Shown one piece after another: positions 46,995-59,176 of a stretch of DNA of 64,000 nucleotides (its first letter is position 1; each line of letters begins with the position of its first letter). The DNA is from Timema cristinae (taxonomy: Eukaryota; Arthropoda; Insecta; Phasmatodea; Timematidae), in assembly GCA_039000515.1 (NCBI GenBank), contig JBCFYV010000935.1:59158346-59222345 (forward strand). The letters run 5' to 3'. The notes under the pieces were generated by a model, which saw nothing but the letters and a program-made list of their open reading frames with translations, was not told the origin of the DNA and searched no databases. A program made the translations under genes and the position numbers.

Positions 46995-47229
46995 CGCGTG
47001 TTGCAAGAAATTCTATCCTACCTTTTAAATATAGCTCCCCGAATTTAAAAATAAATCAGTCGTTGGCAATTCGTTTTCGAGCTGCTCACGAGTCACGCAT
47101 GGATAGTCACTTTCTATCAAGAAGTCAAAGAAAAGGAATTCAAAAAACGTACCAAAGAAGTTTGGACGTCCCTTGGTAGGACAAAGACCTACTTTTCAGA
47201 TATTCGGCTCCAAACGATGTAAGAAATGT

Positions 47230-47935
47230 TTGGGGGGAGGGACAGTTGAACTGAAGAGCAGTTGAATAAAGGGGGGTTGTTGAACTGAAGAAATGTTTAA
47301 CTGGAGGACATTTTTAACTGAAAAGCAGTTGAATTAAAAGGCAGTTACACTAAAGGACATTTGACTAAAGGAAAGTTTGGACATTTGAACTGAGGAGCAG
47401 TTGAATAAAGGGGTAGTTGAACTGAAGAAATGTTTAACTGGAGGACATTTTTAACTGAAGAGCACTTGAATTAAAAGGCAGTTACACTAAAGGAAAGTTT
47501 GGACATTTGAACTGAGGAGCAGTTGAATAAATGGGGGTAGTTGAACTGAAGAAATGTTTAACTGGAGGACATTTTTAACTGAAGAGCACTTGAATTAAAA
47601 GGCAGTTGAACTAAAGGAAAGTAAGGACAGTTTAACTGAAGGGCGATTGAGTTAAAGGAAGTTGGACTGAAAGGTATTTTTTTAAACTGAAGATAAATTT
47701 AAAAAAGGTTTGTTGATCTGAAGGACGGTTGAACTAAAATAAATTAAGGACAGTTGAACTGTATGAAGGGCGATTGAGTTCAAGGACATTTTGACTGAAA
47801 GCTTGTTGAATTAAAGAGTAGTGGAACTTGAAGGTAGTTTAGATAAAGGACAGTTGAACTGCGGGACATTTGAGCTGAAGGACAGTTGGACTAAAGGGCA
47901 TTTGAACTGAAGAGAAGTTGAACTGTTTGAATAAG
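47230..47935. repeat. Degenerate 16-bp minisatellite with higher-order units
   Basis: The base motif is close to GGACAGTTGAACTGAA and varies in every unit (GGACATTT, GAGCAG, GGCAGTTACACT, AGGAAAGTTT). On top of it, a block beginning AACTGAGGAGCAGTTGAATA recurs at 47249, 47388 and 47510 (periods about 139 and 122). Later units drift freely. Confidence 0.85.
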
Positions 47936-48224
47936 GCGTTTTTAAAGATGGTTTAATCTTGTTTTATTTATTTTTTAATTTTTCTCTGAAAAATTAAGAT
48001 TTATTTTGCTGTTTTAACAATAAATTATTTGTTTTGTGTTAGCTTACGCAATTGGTGAACCACTTATCTGGAGGTTTTTTATTATTGTTGACGTCCTTTG
48101 TTTATGAAACAGTATTGGGGATAAAAAAAATTGTACAGTAAATTTCAGAACTATTCTTACGTTGTACACACAGTTTACTCATAGTTTAACTCGTCAAGGT
48201 ACGCTTGCTACCTTTCAGGATAAA
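47936..48224. other. AT-rich stretch
   Basis: The end (GTCAAGGTACGCTTGCTACC) resembles the reverse strand at about 63059-63095. Confidence 0.3.
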
Positions 48225-48432
48225 CAAAGGGGCATGTAAAAACTCGTTTGTTGTTTTTTGAATATCTGGGTTCAAATTACAGCCTAATTTAAAAATAGTG
48301 GTAAGTCCCGAGTGGCTTTCCGCTCTCCTTCCACGCAAATACTGGTACATTTTCCCTAAAATGATACCGTGCTCCTTACGCTATTAATATAAATATGCAG
48401 ATATCCCGGGTGGGTAGTAAGACACACGTATA
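48225..48432 (+). mobile_element. Degenerate SINE with the shared tail
   Basis: CTCTCCTTCCACGCAAATAC, then TATCCCGGGTGGGTAGTAAG ending ACACAC. The head is too diverged to assign. Confidence 0.5.
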
Positions 48433-48555
48433 AAAATAACAGACATAAAAGTTGCTTCTAATATGCTTACAAAGACCATGCCTTACAAGTAAGCAATAAC
48501 TGGAAATATGATAATCCATGCTGTCATCCAAAATTGCTGTTTTTTATTTTATGAA

Positions 48556-48803
48556 ACCCACTTCGGTGGCGTAGTCAGATAACGCGCTAGTTTCGTGCTG
48601 AGCTAGACTTCTAAGAATGGGGAGATCTGAGGTTCGAATCTCGGTCGGGTGAACTGGGAGGTGAGTTTTCCTTAAATTGTTTTCCCCTCTCCATCCACGT
48701 AAACGTGGGTTCTCTCTAAATTCAACCTTCACAATTCCTAACCCATTAGCGTAATTAGTACTTAAGCGTATAACCTGAAAGAGTAGTAAGACGCTAAATA
48801 AAT
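48556..48803 (+). mobile_element. SINE family B, near full length on + strand
   Basis: Box A TGGCGTAGTCAGATAACGCG, box B GAGGTTCGAATCTCGG, body CTCCATCCACGTAAACGTGG, tail AACCTGAAAGAGTAGTAAGA. Confidence 0.85.
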
Positions 48804-50222
48804 CAAGAAATATATACATGTTGTGAACAGCTCTTTTACCACTTTCCTCCCCTTAAAAAAATACATTCCTGACGCTTTATAATTTTATACAAGTCTTGCT
48901 CACACTCATAGCCAACACGTTCAGTTTTTTTAATAACGTTTCAACCATTAAAAGTTTTTCGCATATATATTATTATTATAACTACAATTTTTATTCCTTT
49001 TTTTTTGTACAAATTTATGCCAAAAATTAGGTGTATCCTGCTCGTTGCAGTTTGAAAGCTTTGTAAATAATGTTGTGTGAGCCACCATATCAACTAAAAC
49101 TCGTAGACATAACTTTTTCGCCCACATTTTTTCAGTCTAGAACAGAGATTTTGTTTTTATTCTTTAAAAGAATGAAGAAATAATTTTTAGTTAAGCCATT
49201 ATTTTGTCTACCTAAGAGCTAAATTACAGTTTCTTAACATCTCCGTAAGTTAACTCTGTGGCTTCTCCGTGGTTTTACCAACTTTATAAATTTTTCCGCT
49301 AAATTTACTATAATTTACTGTACGTATATGATGGTTATTTCAGTGGCTTTTTAAACCACTAGTGACTTTTTTTTTTATTTGTCAAAATCGGCTGCTTGTT
49401 TTTGTGCTGTACATGTTTGTTCGGTATTATTGTTTGGATCCATAAAGCCTATGTGCAAAACTTAGAAATGATCACATCTGATTCGAAATTTCGAATCTTA
49501 ATATTTTAAATATTCGAATTGGATTCAAAATTTCAAATCTGAATGGATCCCAGACTCGGATTCGATGTAATGTGAATAGGAACTCGAATCTAGGATTACA
49601 AAAATTTCAGTAATTTTAGGAACTAAAATTAATTGTTCATCAAAATGTAATACTCAGTTTCATAATAACATTTTAAGCAAGTAATGTGGGCGTTTTAATT
49701 AATTTTATTTTAAACGGATAAACTCGAATAATTATTTTATCTAACTATATCGGGTTCTGTGGTTGGGGGGAGGGGGGAAGGGTGACGGGTGTGTGGGCCA
49801 CGATTGGTTTTCATAAATCTCCTTCAGTATAAATTTAATATTTTTTAAAAGTCATGTCACAGTAAAAGTAATAATATGTACTGTGCATGGACCTACAATA
49901 TTTTACCATTAATGTGTGTGTATATATATATATATATATCAAAATACTTGGTTATCAAACTAAACTTAGTAATGCAACTACAGGAAAACTTTAGTTTTAA
50001 ACCACTCGATTTTCTTCACATTTGAGCTAAGGTGAAAGAGATATTGACTAGTTAGTAAGTAATTCTTCACAACATTAAAGCATTGACATTAAAAAAATTA
50101 TCTAAAAATTATTCGACAATTTCCACGGTGACGATGGGAGACAAAGCCACAAAGTTTTTTGTTAATAACTACAGTATGTCCCTATTATGACAGAATGAAG
50201 ATTTGTGCACAGTGCCTATCTA
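48804..50222. other. AT-rich stretch, nothing recognised
   Basis: Patches of TCGAAT-rich sequence at 49470-49590 and a G-rich patch at 49764-49795. No gene identified. Confidence 0.35.
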
Positions 50223-50233
50223 TGAAGCAATTA

Positions 50234-50358
50234 TTATTATATATTAGCACCGCGTCTTACTACCCGTTCGGGTTATACGCACTCAATGGTAGGGTGATTG
50301 TGAGATGAAATGAAGGACCTACAGTTTAACGTGGAATCCGAACCACGGTGGTGACCTG
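50234..50358 (-). mobile_element. 5'-truncated SINE family A with 11-bp duplication
   Basis: Only the tail and half the body remain, yet TGAAGCAATTA flanks it exactly (50223-50233 and 50359-50369). It therefore inserted already truncated, as in incomplete target-primed reverse transcription. Confidence 0.85.
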
Positions 50359-50369
50359 TGAAGCAATTA

Positions 50370-51730
50370 AAAACTGGTCAAAAACGCCTTTTTCATTCAA
50401 TGCAGTTTTTATCCAAATATCATTTCATATTTCACAATGTTGAGTATTAGGAACTTCTATTAACTCTTTATCTCCATTAATGTTTAATCAGAAATGATCC
50501 ACATGTGATAGTGTTGGCATATATTTACGAGTTCTAGCCGACTGTATCGAAGAATTGATTGGTATGTGATGCACACCCTTAAATTTTGTAACATTTTTTT
50601 TATTTTTTTTTCAATTCTGCATTATATTAATTTCAAATCAATCTTGACATTATTTACGGTACAAATATTCATCATTCTTATATTTATGTGACCCAGTACA
50701 TTTCTATTTTTCTTGTTAAAGTATTGGTTTCTTTTTTTTTATTCAGGGGAGGGGCAATCCCCCTCCGGATTCACAACTGATTTGAAACCTTCCCTCATAA
50801 AAAAAATCCTCTATGCGAATTCATTACGAAAATTTTCCAAAGCATGATATTTTGAACCAGAATAGATTCGAGTTTGTAAGCCAGTAAATATTCGGATTAG
50901 ATTCTTTTTAGCTCCATGTCTTACTACCCATCCGATTATTAATTGAAAATCTTTGATTCTAATAGGCTTAGTATCTATTATTTTCTCTCTCTCTTTTTAG
51001 ATATCAAAGATTTTCACAACTTTGTTTTTGATTTTATTGATTCAATTATAGTTGAAAATTGTTACAAGAATTGGGTACTGGTATCATTTTTCAACCGTAT
51101 TTAAATAAATGAAGACGAAATCCGAACTAAATTAAAATATCAATTTATTATTAAATTTTATCTATGCTTCTAATTTTATCTATACAGATTATTGTCCTCA
51201 TGTCAATAGGTAAATAATATGTACATAACTCATTTTAAATGTAATTGAATATGTATGGATACACAATTTTTATTACTAACCAATATTCAAGTTACTTTTT
51301 GAAATTATATGTATACAAATTAATGGTAACTTCAATGCTATTTATTTTCTTGGTTGATATAGAATATCAGTATAGACACATATCGTTAATTAACCAGTTG
51401 CATCACATGCGCTTTTGACCTACATCAAAAGTTTAACGCCAATAAAAGCATTAAAGCAGCTAGGCATTCCAAGAAAAATATCAAGGCAAGAGTTTAAACT
51501 ATAGAGAATACTAAGATGTACATAATTTATCTTAAAAATATTATGTTTACTAATGTTGAACTTGTGAAAAATTATTGTTTCAAGTAATTTTTTTCCGAAA
51601 ACATGCCCATTATGAATAGCAACAATTGGGAAACTCAAGCTCTAGTTTCTAAGGACCTCCGACGGATTTTTGAAATATCTATAGCCTTGTATCTATATAA
51701 TTTATTCGATGGTATTTTTAATATAATTTT
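50370..51730. other. AT-rich stretch, nothing recognised
   Basis: A short scrap of SINE tail (CTCCATGTCTTACTACCCAT) at about 50911-50930. No gene. Confidence 0.35.
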
Positions 51731-51976
51731 TTAGCACCGTGTCTTACCACCCGTCCGGGCTATACGCCTATGTACTAATCACACTAATGTGCTAGGGATT
51801 AGGAATGTTTAATTTATGGTAAGTAAACCCACATTTGCGTGAAGGGAGAGTGAAAAACAATTGAGGAAAAATCATCCTCATTGCATCCGACAGGGATCGA
51901 ACCCCGATATCCCATCTTTAGCAGTCTAGTACAACATGAGAGTAGCGCGTTATACAACATGGCCACCGAATCGGGT
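51731..51976 (-). mobile_element. SINE family C
   Basis: Reversed tail TTAGCACCGTGTCTTACCAC, body, box B GGGATCGAACCCCG and head CATGGCCACCGAATCGGG. Confidence 0.75.
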
Positions 51977-52039
51977 ATGTATTTACTTTTCGGTGAAATG
52001 GTGTTTTTTTAAAGGGTGTTTATAGAAATCATATTTTAC

Positions 52040-52264
52040 TTTCCCTTTTGCTTCGCGTATGACTGCCCATCCGGACTGACAGCATTTTGACTCTAACGGG
52101 GTAGAGATAAGGAAAGTAAAACTTAAGAGGAAGCGTGCCAGCATTTGCGTGGAGGAAGAGGGGAAAACAACCCTCAGTACCCCACTGGTATTTGAACCTC
52201 GGTCTCCTCGTCAGACGAATATATTGCAAGAGTGAAGCCCTAGACCATTCGACCACCGATGCGT
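52040..52264 (-). mobile_element. SINE family C, diverged tail
   Basis: Body CCAGCATTTGCGTGGAGGAA, box B GGTATTTGAACCTCGG, head CTAGACCATTCGACCACCGA; the tail is changed to GCTTCGCGTATGACTGCCCA. Confidence 0.65.
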
Positions 52265-53913
52265 ATAAAAGAAAAATAAAGGGTTATAAAGTGAGTACCG
52301 TATAGTAAGAGGCTTATTCTGTGGAGGCCGCAGGGAAATGTCGGCAGTCGCCTTTTCTTGAGACTCCAGACTCCACGAGTCCGTCAACAGAGTGACAAAT
52401 GATTGATTAAAAATCGATTTTATCATCATTTGAGGGATCAGAACGATGGGAGTGAAAAAAAAAAATATGAAAAGTAGGGAAAAAAAAGGAGGCGGGAGAG
52501 GGAATATGGTGAGGATTTCCCCATGTAGCCAGGGAAAGTTTCTACCCTTACCCCCCTTGTCTCACCACTAACAACCCTTCTTGCTACGCCAGAAAAAGTC
52601 ATTAGTCTTTTATTTTATAGCAAAAAAAAGGGGGGGGGGATGGAGGTTGGGTTGGATAGAGTTGGTGAGTAGACCTACCTAACCAAGCAGAGATAAAGTA
52701 TTATTTAATCCTCCTGACCTCGTGTCGACTACCCTGATCACAATTCATAGAGGAGTGTTTCGTTAAGGGCGTAGTCTATGTAATATTGATAGGTTTTACA
52801 CCTCTCGCGGATTGGTATGGACCCACAAGTAGAGTCATGAAAAAAAGGGACACTTTAACAAGTTTTTTTTTTAACCCTACGTTCTTTAAAATAACTGAAG
52901 AGTTATGAGTCGTTTAGACCACAGGTTTTTAAACTGTGGGTCGTGACTCTTCCAAGGGTCGTGAAAAATATTCTTAAGTTTGCAGCAAGCTAATCGCAAG
53001 ATTAATTACCTGTGATTATATAGAACTGGTGAAATTATAATACACTACTATTGTAACAAGTTGAAATTCAATTCTAGAACTCTCCCGGGATTCCCGTAAA
53101 TTGTGAAACAGATGCTTTAGACCTCATGGTCACTGGTGATGGCGATGGGTAAAATGTGAGATGGGGTATTTCCACAGAAATGTTTGCCGTTTTGTAATAT
53201 TTACATGACATTTTTCAATTCTTTCAGAAATATTTTCTGTTTTAGAATTATTTTTTTTCTTGTAAAAAATAAATCCGGCCGTTTATATGACACAAATACA
53301 ATCGAGATAGGACGGTTAATACCAGAAATATCAAATGTGTTACAATAAAACAATACCAAGCGATTACAGTTATCTTCTTACACTCATGTATCGACTATGA
53401 GAATGATATCTAACTTCTTTTTTTTTTTTTCGCGTATTCCCAGATATAATTAATATATCTTTTACTTTGTACCTCCAAAATGAAACAGTGACCTAGATAA
53501 GAATTGCGTGGAAAATAGAAAGATTTTTAAAAAAAAATGGCACTTCCAGATTGCATGTCCTCACAACCTCTTGTAGCTAACACTAAGTCTGTCCCAATTT
53601 TCCAATGTTTATTATGAACTTTACATACCCCTAAGATGTAATTGCGTACTATAGGCTGAGTACACCGGACTGCAGAGCTCTGTCTTCTCCCCAAACCCAA
53701 CACCTTCAGGCTGCAACTGCGGAAGATTTATCGTATCGGAACAGTTTATCTCTAGCTGTGTGTAAAGGTGACTAAAGGTCCTCCATTCGTACCACAAGAA
53801 CTTATCCCCTGGATGCGACCGCTGCAATGCACCAACTTAAACAAACTTGGCGCCCCTTTGTGAATTTAATCTCGGAGAATAATCATGCCCTACCTTTATA
53901 ATTGATTTACCTG
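52265..53913. other. Unannotated stretch with a hAT-like end
   Basis: ACAGGTTTTTAAACTGTGGG at about 52921 looks like a hAT terminus, without a partner. A diverged copy of the 44.6-kb MITE interior lies near 53430. A 68-codon - frame at 53621-53827 has no motif. Confidence 0.35.
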
Positions 53914-54445
53914 CTCCGATGGCTGCGTGGTATAACCCGCTACTCTCTCAGTATTATTATTTATTATTATTATCGCGTCTTACTACCCGTTTGGATTTTA
54001 CACACTTACGCTAATGTGTAATTGTAGGGTGATTGTGAGATGAAATGGAGGATCTACAGTTTAACGTGGGATCCGAACCACGATGGAGGCCTGGCATTCC
54101 CCCACATTCACAAGATGTCTTGTCAGAGGTGAAGGAAGGGTTTGGAAATCAGATAAATCTGTGCGGACTGAGGATTGAACCCGGACCCCCAACACAGAGG
54201 TTTCCAACACCTTACCCCTAGATCGCCAGGTCACCTACAGTACTCTCTCAGTTGACTCAACTTCTAGTGACGGGGATCGAGGTTCGAATCTCGTGGGTGT
54301 ATTAGGTATTTTTTTCCAAACGGTTTCCACCCTTCCTTCATGCGGTGCACTTCCTATAAATATGACCTCCAAACCCTTACAATCATTACCGTGATTGGTA
54401 TGTATGCGTATAACCCGAACGGTTTGTAAGACACGATGCTAAAAT
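53914..54445 (+). mobile_element. SINE family C interrupted by SINE A
   Basis: Head GCTCCGATGGCTGCGTGGTA at the left, then TACTCTCTCAGT, the SINE A, the same TACTCTCTCAGT again, and the rest of C: box B GAGGTTCGAATCTCG, body and tail CCCGAACGGTTTGTAAGACA. Confidence 0.85.
53953..54240 (-). mobile_element. SINE family A nested in SINE C, perfect 12-bp duplication
   Basis: TACTCTCTCAGT at 53941-53952 and 54241-54252. Full length with box A (TTACCCCTAGATCGCCAGGT). Confidence 0.92.
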
Positions 54446-55195
54446 AAAGTTTTATTTGGGAGTTAGTACACTATAACACACGCCACACATACGTTTTTAA
54501 ATCAAACTAATTATATTTGGCTCCTCGTTCCAGTAGAATGGAACCCAAAAGAAGGCGTGGACAACCCATAAAAAACACATTCAACTTTCAAATTATTAAA
54601 ACAAAAAGAGATAATAATCTAATACATAGTAATGTAGTCTTGAAGGTATTTTAATTCAGATAATAATGAATATAGCTGAAATTTAAAAAAAGTCTGGCAT
54701 GTAATTTTGTTTAGTTCCAAGCTGGGAATTTAATGCGTCCAAAGTCATGCAAAATAAAATAACGATGTTTTTTTTTTTTTTTTTTCGAAAATTCCTCAAA
54801 TATTGATCGTAGCGGCTAATGAAATGGACGGCTTCCATACACAAACGCGCCGAGGAAAAAGAAAATAATCCCTGAGCAAATAGGATTAGCTCAAAAAAAT
54901 GTTGTCCGTCCAAAGGGAATCTTTTTAAAACTAGAATACCAAGGGGGGAGGGGAATAAAACAGCCTTTCAATTTGCTGCTAATTCTTTTACGATTGTTAA
55001 ATTTCAAAACAGTCACAAAAATAAATAGTGGTGTTTTAATATTATTTCCATACCAAAGCTATGCTGTCTTTAAATTAAATCCATTTGAAATTTAATCCAT
55101 TTCGACGTAAGCCATTCGTTTGTCATCCACAACGAAACTCGGCGAGGTTAGTGGCACGGTTATGGTGCCTGCCCTGAACAAGGAAATGGAGGAAG
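54446..55195. other. AT-rich stretch, nothing recognised
   Basis: A T-run of about 17 at 54768-54784. No gene or repeat family. Confidence 0.35.
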
Positions 55196-55438
55196 GAAAC
55201 TACTGCTACCTTGGCTAAGTTGGTAGTACGTCTGCTACTGAACTAAGATCCGAGATTCGATTCCTACCATTGCCGAAAAAATTCAGCATTGTGTAGTTTT
55301 GGGTTTTTCCCTTTCGCAGTGATGAGTTGATGAACGGGGATAGGTCTTTGTGAGTGTACTATAATCTACTTAGTTTATAAGTCTGTTCTGATATAATCTC
55401 GTCGGTTCAAGAAAGTGCATGACCCCAAATAATAATAA
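55196..55438 (+). mobile_element. SINE family G
   Basis: Box A TTGGCTAAGTTGGTAGTACG, box B GAGATTCGATTCC, body TTTTTCCCTTTCGCAGTGAT and TATAATCTCGTCGGTTCAAG, then (AAT)n. Confidence 0.6.
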
Positions 55439-55462
55439 TACATCCGCTTAGCTGGGGAAGTA

Positions 55463-56035
55463 GGGAACGCAAGTTAAGTGCTGTGTTTTGCAGTTTTTAT
55501 AGCAAAATATTTTTTTTGTCTACATAAATAATAATATTGATATTGTTCCAGTAGAAACATAGGGTTTAATTTTCTTCACAGGATGGTCTCAATAATTATT
55601 TAATATCTGTCAAGAGGTGACCTGGTGTCTAGGGGTAAGGTGTGGGACTTCTGTGTGAAGGTCCGGGGTTAAATCCTCGGTCCCGGCACAGATTTATCTG
55701 ATTGCCAAACCCTTCCTTCACCTCTGACAAGACGTGTATTAATCACAACTTGTGAAGTGGGGAATGCCAAGCCTCCACCGTGGTTCGGATTCCACGTTAA
55801 ACTGTAGGTCCTCCATTTCATCTCACAATCACCCTACCATTACATATTAGCGTAAGTGCGTATAACCGAATGGGTAGTAATACGCGGTATGATGATGATG
55901 ATGATGAATAATATCTGTCAAGGTAGCCTAGAATTTAATGACAAAATTTTCTCTTCATTTAAAAAGTTTGTCATCTAATGCCGCCATGTTCATGACAAAT
56001 ATTCAACAACTGTTGATATCACTATATGAAATGGC
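55463..56035. mobile_element. Palindromic MITE family F, containing a SINE A, right end lost
   Basis: The left end TAGGGAACGCAAGTTAAGTG and the arm TTAATTTTCTTCACAGGATG match 62369-62732. The right arm stops after CAACTGTTGATATCACTATA. Confidence 0.7.
55615..55908 (+). mobile_element. SINE family A with perfect 14-bp duplication and (GAT)n tail
   Basis: TAATATCTGTCAAG at 55601-55614 and 55909-55922. The 3' repeat here is ATGATG rather than AATAAT, so the tail microsatellite can change. Confidence 0.93.
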
Positions 56036-56055
56036 ATAGTAATGAGAAATTTGGA

Positions 56056-56226
56056 ATTTTAAAGGAAACATATATCTGTATTTGCGTGGAGAGTGGAAAC
56101 CATTAAGGAAAAAAAACCACCCTCATTACACTCGACCCGGGATCCAAACGTTGATCTCCCCATCATCGTGTATCCATTCTGATATAAGGGTACGCCTTAA
56201 ATCATGCAACTACCGAAGCAGGTATA
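56056..56226 (-). mobile_element. SINE family C fragment
   Basis: Body TCTGTATTTGCGTGGAGAGT, box B region GGGATCCAAACGTTG, head ATCATGCAACTACCGAAGCA. Confidence 0.6.
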
Positions 56227-57584
56227 GTTAGTGAACTGTAATGATTTGAAATCAATGATCACTATTTATAACTAACTATACACTTGTTACCATTATTGTG
56301 TGAAAACATTTTGATGATTGAATGACCTTAAATCTAATGATTGGAGTACTAATATTAGCAACTAACTGACCGTAGGTCAGAAAGAAGCGTGATAAAATAT
56401 TTATCTCCAACAATACATTGATTATGGCATAGTTAGAGCCTGTCAAGTCGCCCGCAGACGACTCGGTGAGAGCTCGCAACTGGCAAATTAACGCTATAAC
56501 GTTATCCATAATCTTGCCCCCGCGGTTCCCAAGTTCGAACGCCATTGCTCGTGTAATGGAGCGCCCATTAAACCGAGGTCAAATCAACCCTCTCTCCTAT
56601 CCTCCACCCTCCCACTCACCCTCTCTATCACGAACCATTCATCAACCCCTTCTTCGCCGTGGGGGGCACTTTTATCAGCTCCATTGATCTCTCGAGCCCG
56701 GAGGATCCATCTAGATAAGAGACACTCAAATATCGCATTAAGATCGGACCACGTGTGTGTTCCATTTAACAACCCACTCTCCCTATAGTCCTTGACAGTA
56801 GCGTGAGTAGCAAGGGTTGCTACTTTCTCATATAGATACAATATTGTAATCGCGAATATTCACCTTCGAGTTAATGACTAACAAGGTTCAGACTTTGATG
56901 AACTAAAAATGTATTATAAAATTTCACTAAAACTCTAAAAAATAACTTCAAGTATAATAAATAAAATAACCTACAAATATGAACAAGAACCATAATAAAT
57001 GCACACGACTAAATCAAACAGGCGCTTCACAATAATTGGAAACTAAAAAAAAATGGTCCAACCATGAAAATCTTTTAACAGCTAATATGACATTGATTTA
57101 CAAATTTGTGCTTCAGAAATAGTAGCTACCCCCTCCCAACGCAATCTCTCACCAGGAATGTGTATTTTACAGCCAAACAAGCAGAGTAGATGACGTACAG
57201 CCAATTCGTACCAAGACTGTCCAATTATTTTGAAATAGGATCCAACTCTCTATTTCTCATATTGAGGTCAGGCTCAGACCTGTTTGGGAACATTTTGCGC
57301 GGAATAAAAAACTGAACCTTAAAGCTTTCTTTAACGATTATTGTTTTACAGTTTACAGATGTGGACTAAAGACTAAGATTTAAGTTAATCAGCAGTCGCG
57401 TATTAAAAACACGTATTTGTGAAGAGGTGCTATTTAAATCCCCAATTATGATTTGGGAATTAATTGTTGTAGGTCTTCATTTTAACAACGTTATAATAAT
57501 ACAGATGGAGGACTGGCCTAACATTTTTTGTCTAGAATTTATAAAACATGAAAAGGAAATTACTCTCTTTAAGGGGCTGGATGC
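56227..57584. other. Stretch with a GC-richer, non-repetitive island
   Basis: The island at 56440-56860 has no repeat relatives in the window. It contains GAGGTCA, TTATCAG and CCACGTG. Frames on both strands lack motifs. Could be a regulatory element. The rest is AT-rich. Confidence 0.3.
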
Positions 57585-57730
57585 AATGAGAAGGCGTTGC
57601 AGACGTTTCGAAATCGTTTAAAAGTGGTCTGATATTTCTTAATATCGTTTTCACCACAATGAGAAGCGTTGCATACGTTTCGAAATCGTTTAAAAGTGGT
57701 CTGATATTTCTTTAATATCGTTTTCACCAC
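57585..57730. repeat. 73-bp tandem duplication
   Basis: Units at 57585 and 57658 share ACGTTTCGAAATCGTTTAAA and GTGGTCTGATATTTC with single-base differences and one-base indels. Confidence 0.9.
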
Positions 57731-59176
57731 AGTTCTGGCCAGTTAAAAGGTTTGAATTTTAAGTTTAAAGTGTTTTAAAAATTGTGTGATAAATTACATA
57801 AACTTATAAAACAATCCTACATTATCTTAAAATTGTCGGTTGTGACGCCATCAAAACATTACTTTATCTGATAGAGTAATGATATAGATTTATTTTGCTT
57901 TAATCTTAGAAGTACAAAAAATTCTCACCTAAAGTATTCGTTGATTTTTTTTTTAAACTTAAAACTCAAAATTTAAAAACTTTTTTGAGGTAGAAAACTT
58001 ATGATATTGTAGCCTACATTTGTTGAAAACGATATTAAAAAATATCCAACAACTTCTTAAATATTTAATGCGTGATTTTTAAACGTCTGCACATCTAGTT
58101 CTACCACGTAGCATCCTTAATTACTTTATTTATTACCAAGTACATATTCATTTAACATATTACTTCACCCTCCCATTTTTAAACACCAGGTCCGGTTGTC
58201 TCTAATTTAATTAATACCGCAGATAAATAAATGGAAACGTTTATCGGTAAATAAATTTCTCATCGTATTAGCTACTCAATTCGTTAAGATTTCTGATAAA
58301 AGAGTTGGCCTTGTTTTAATCGAGGTAATTTCCTAACCAATATTTCAACTTTTCGAGAAAACACCTTGACTATTACTTAAAAACCGGCTTCGTTCAAGAC
58401 CGCCCAGAAAACGGTTTGGATTGTATTTTAACAAGATTATAATTACTTTTGGAACTTTAGTCATTAATAATTATGGTGAACATTGGGAAAGAGGGTGGAA
58501 GGGATTTGTCTGGTGGGAATGGTCCTGAGTAGTTAAAGGGGGGGTTAGGTGAGGGAGTTACAGGAATGGGGGCATGACCCCCCCCCCCCAAGTTCAAATA
58601 TCGATTTGTATCATCTCTCCTTTTCTCTCACAGAGAGGTCGATGTTGGAATTGGAGAAAGGGGGGGAAAGAAGGGGGTTGAAAGGATCGGGGGGGGGGGG
58701 GGGGAGTCACTCTCTCAAGTCTCAGGTTTTAAGGGCAAGTATCCAGAAGTTTTAATTAGAAGCAAGTATACACTAGTCATTTTCTTGGAAACTGTCCTCG
58801 TCTGGATTCAAACATTTTTCGAGTTCGGTAGCCAAGATATTGACTAAAAAAAACAATAATAAGATTTTCAAGAAACACATTTTTTTTATCGGATTACTTT
58901 TTTCTGAGTAACCCACGTTGTTTTTTTAATTTTTTTAGAACGAATTGTTAATTTAAAAATTTAAAGTTTTCAAAATCTCTAAGTGAAAGAATAGTTTCAA
59001 AGTCCCTCATATTTAATAATTATTAATTTTAGAAATATTTTCACCGTTTAGTTTCACTGTTAATTAGTCGAGCAGTGAAATTTATGATGTCGAGTTTTAA
59101 GTATGGTTTGATAATTATTACTAAACGTTCTCACTTTTCTTCTGTCCTTCAGTGTTTCTCTCCATTAAGTGGTGGT
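57731..59176. other. AT-rich stretch with C and G runs
   Basis: A 12-C run at about 58578-58589 and a 16-G run at about 58689-58704 lie 100 bases apart and could pair. No gene recognised. Confidence 0.35.

Noticed and set aside
46745..47179. 144-codon frame with a run of about 20 methionines
   Set aside because: The run is the (GAT)n microsatellite read as ATG; flanking residues show no motif.
48544..48819. 91-codon - frame, and similar frames at 22351-22642, 30696-30911, 35119-35331 and 52029-52256
   Set aside because: These run through SINE sequence, mostly antisense, and recur wherever the same SINE occurs.
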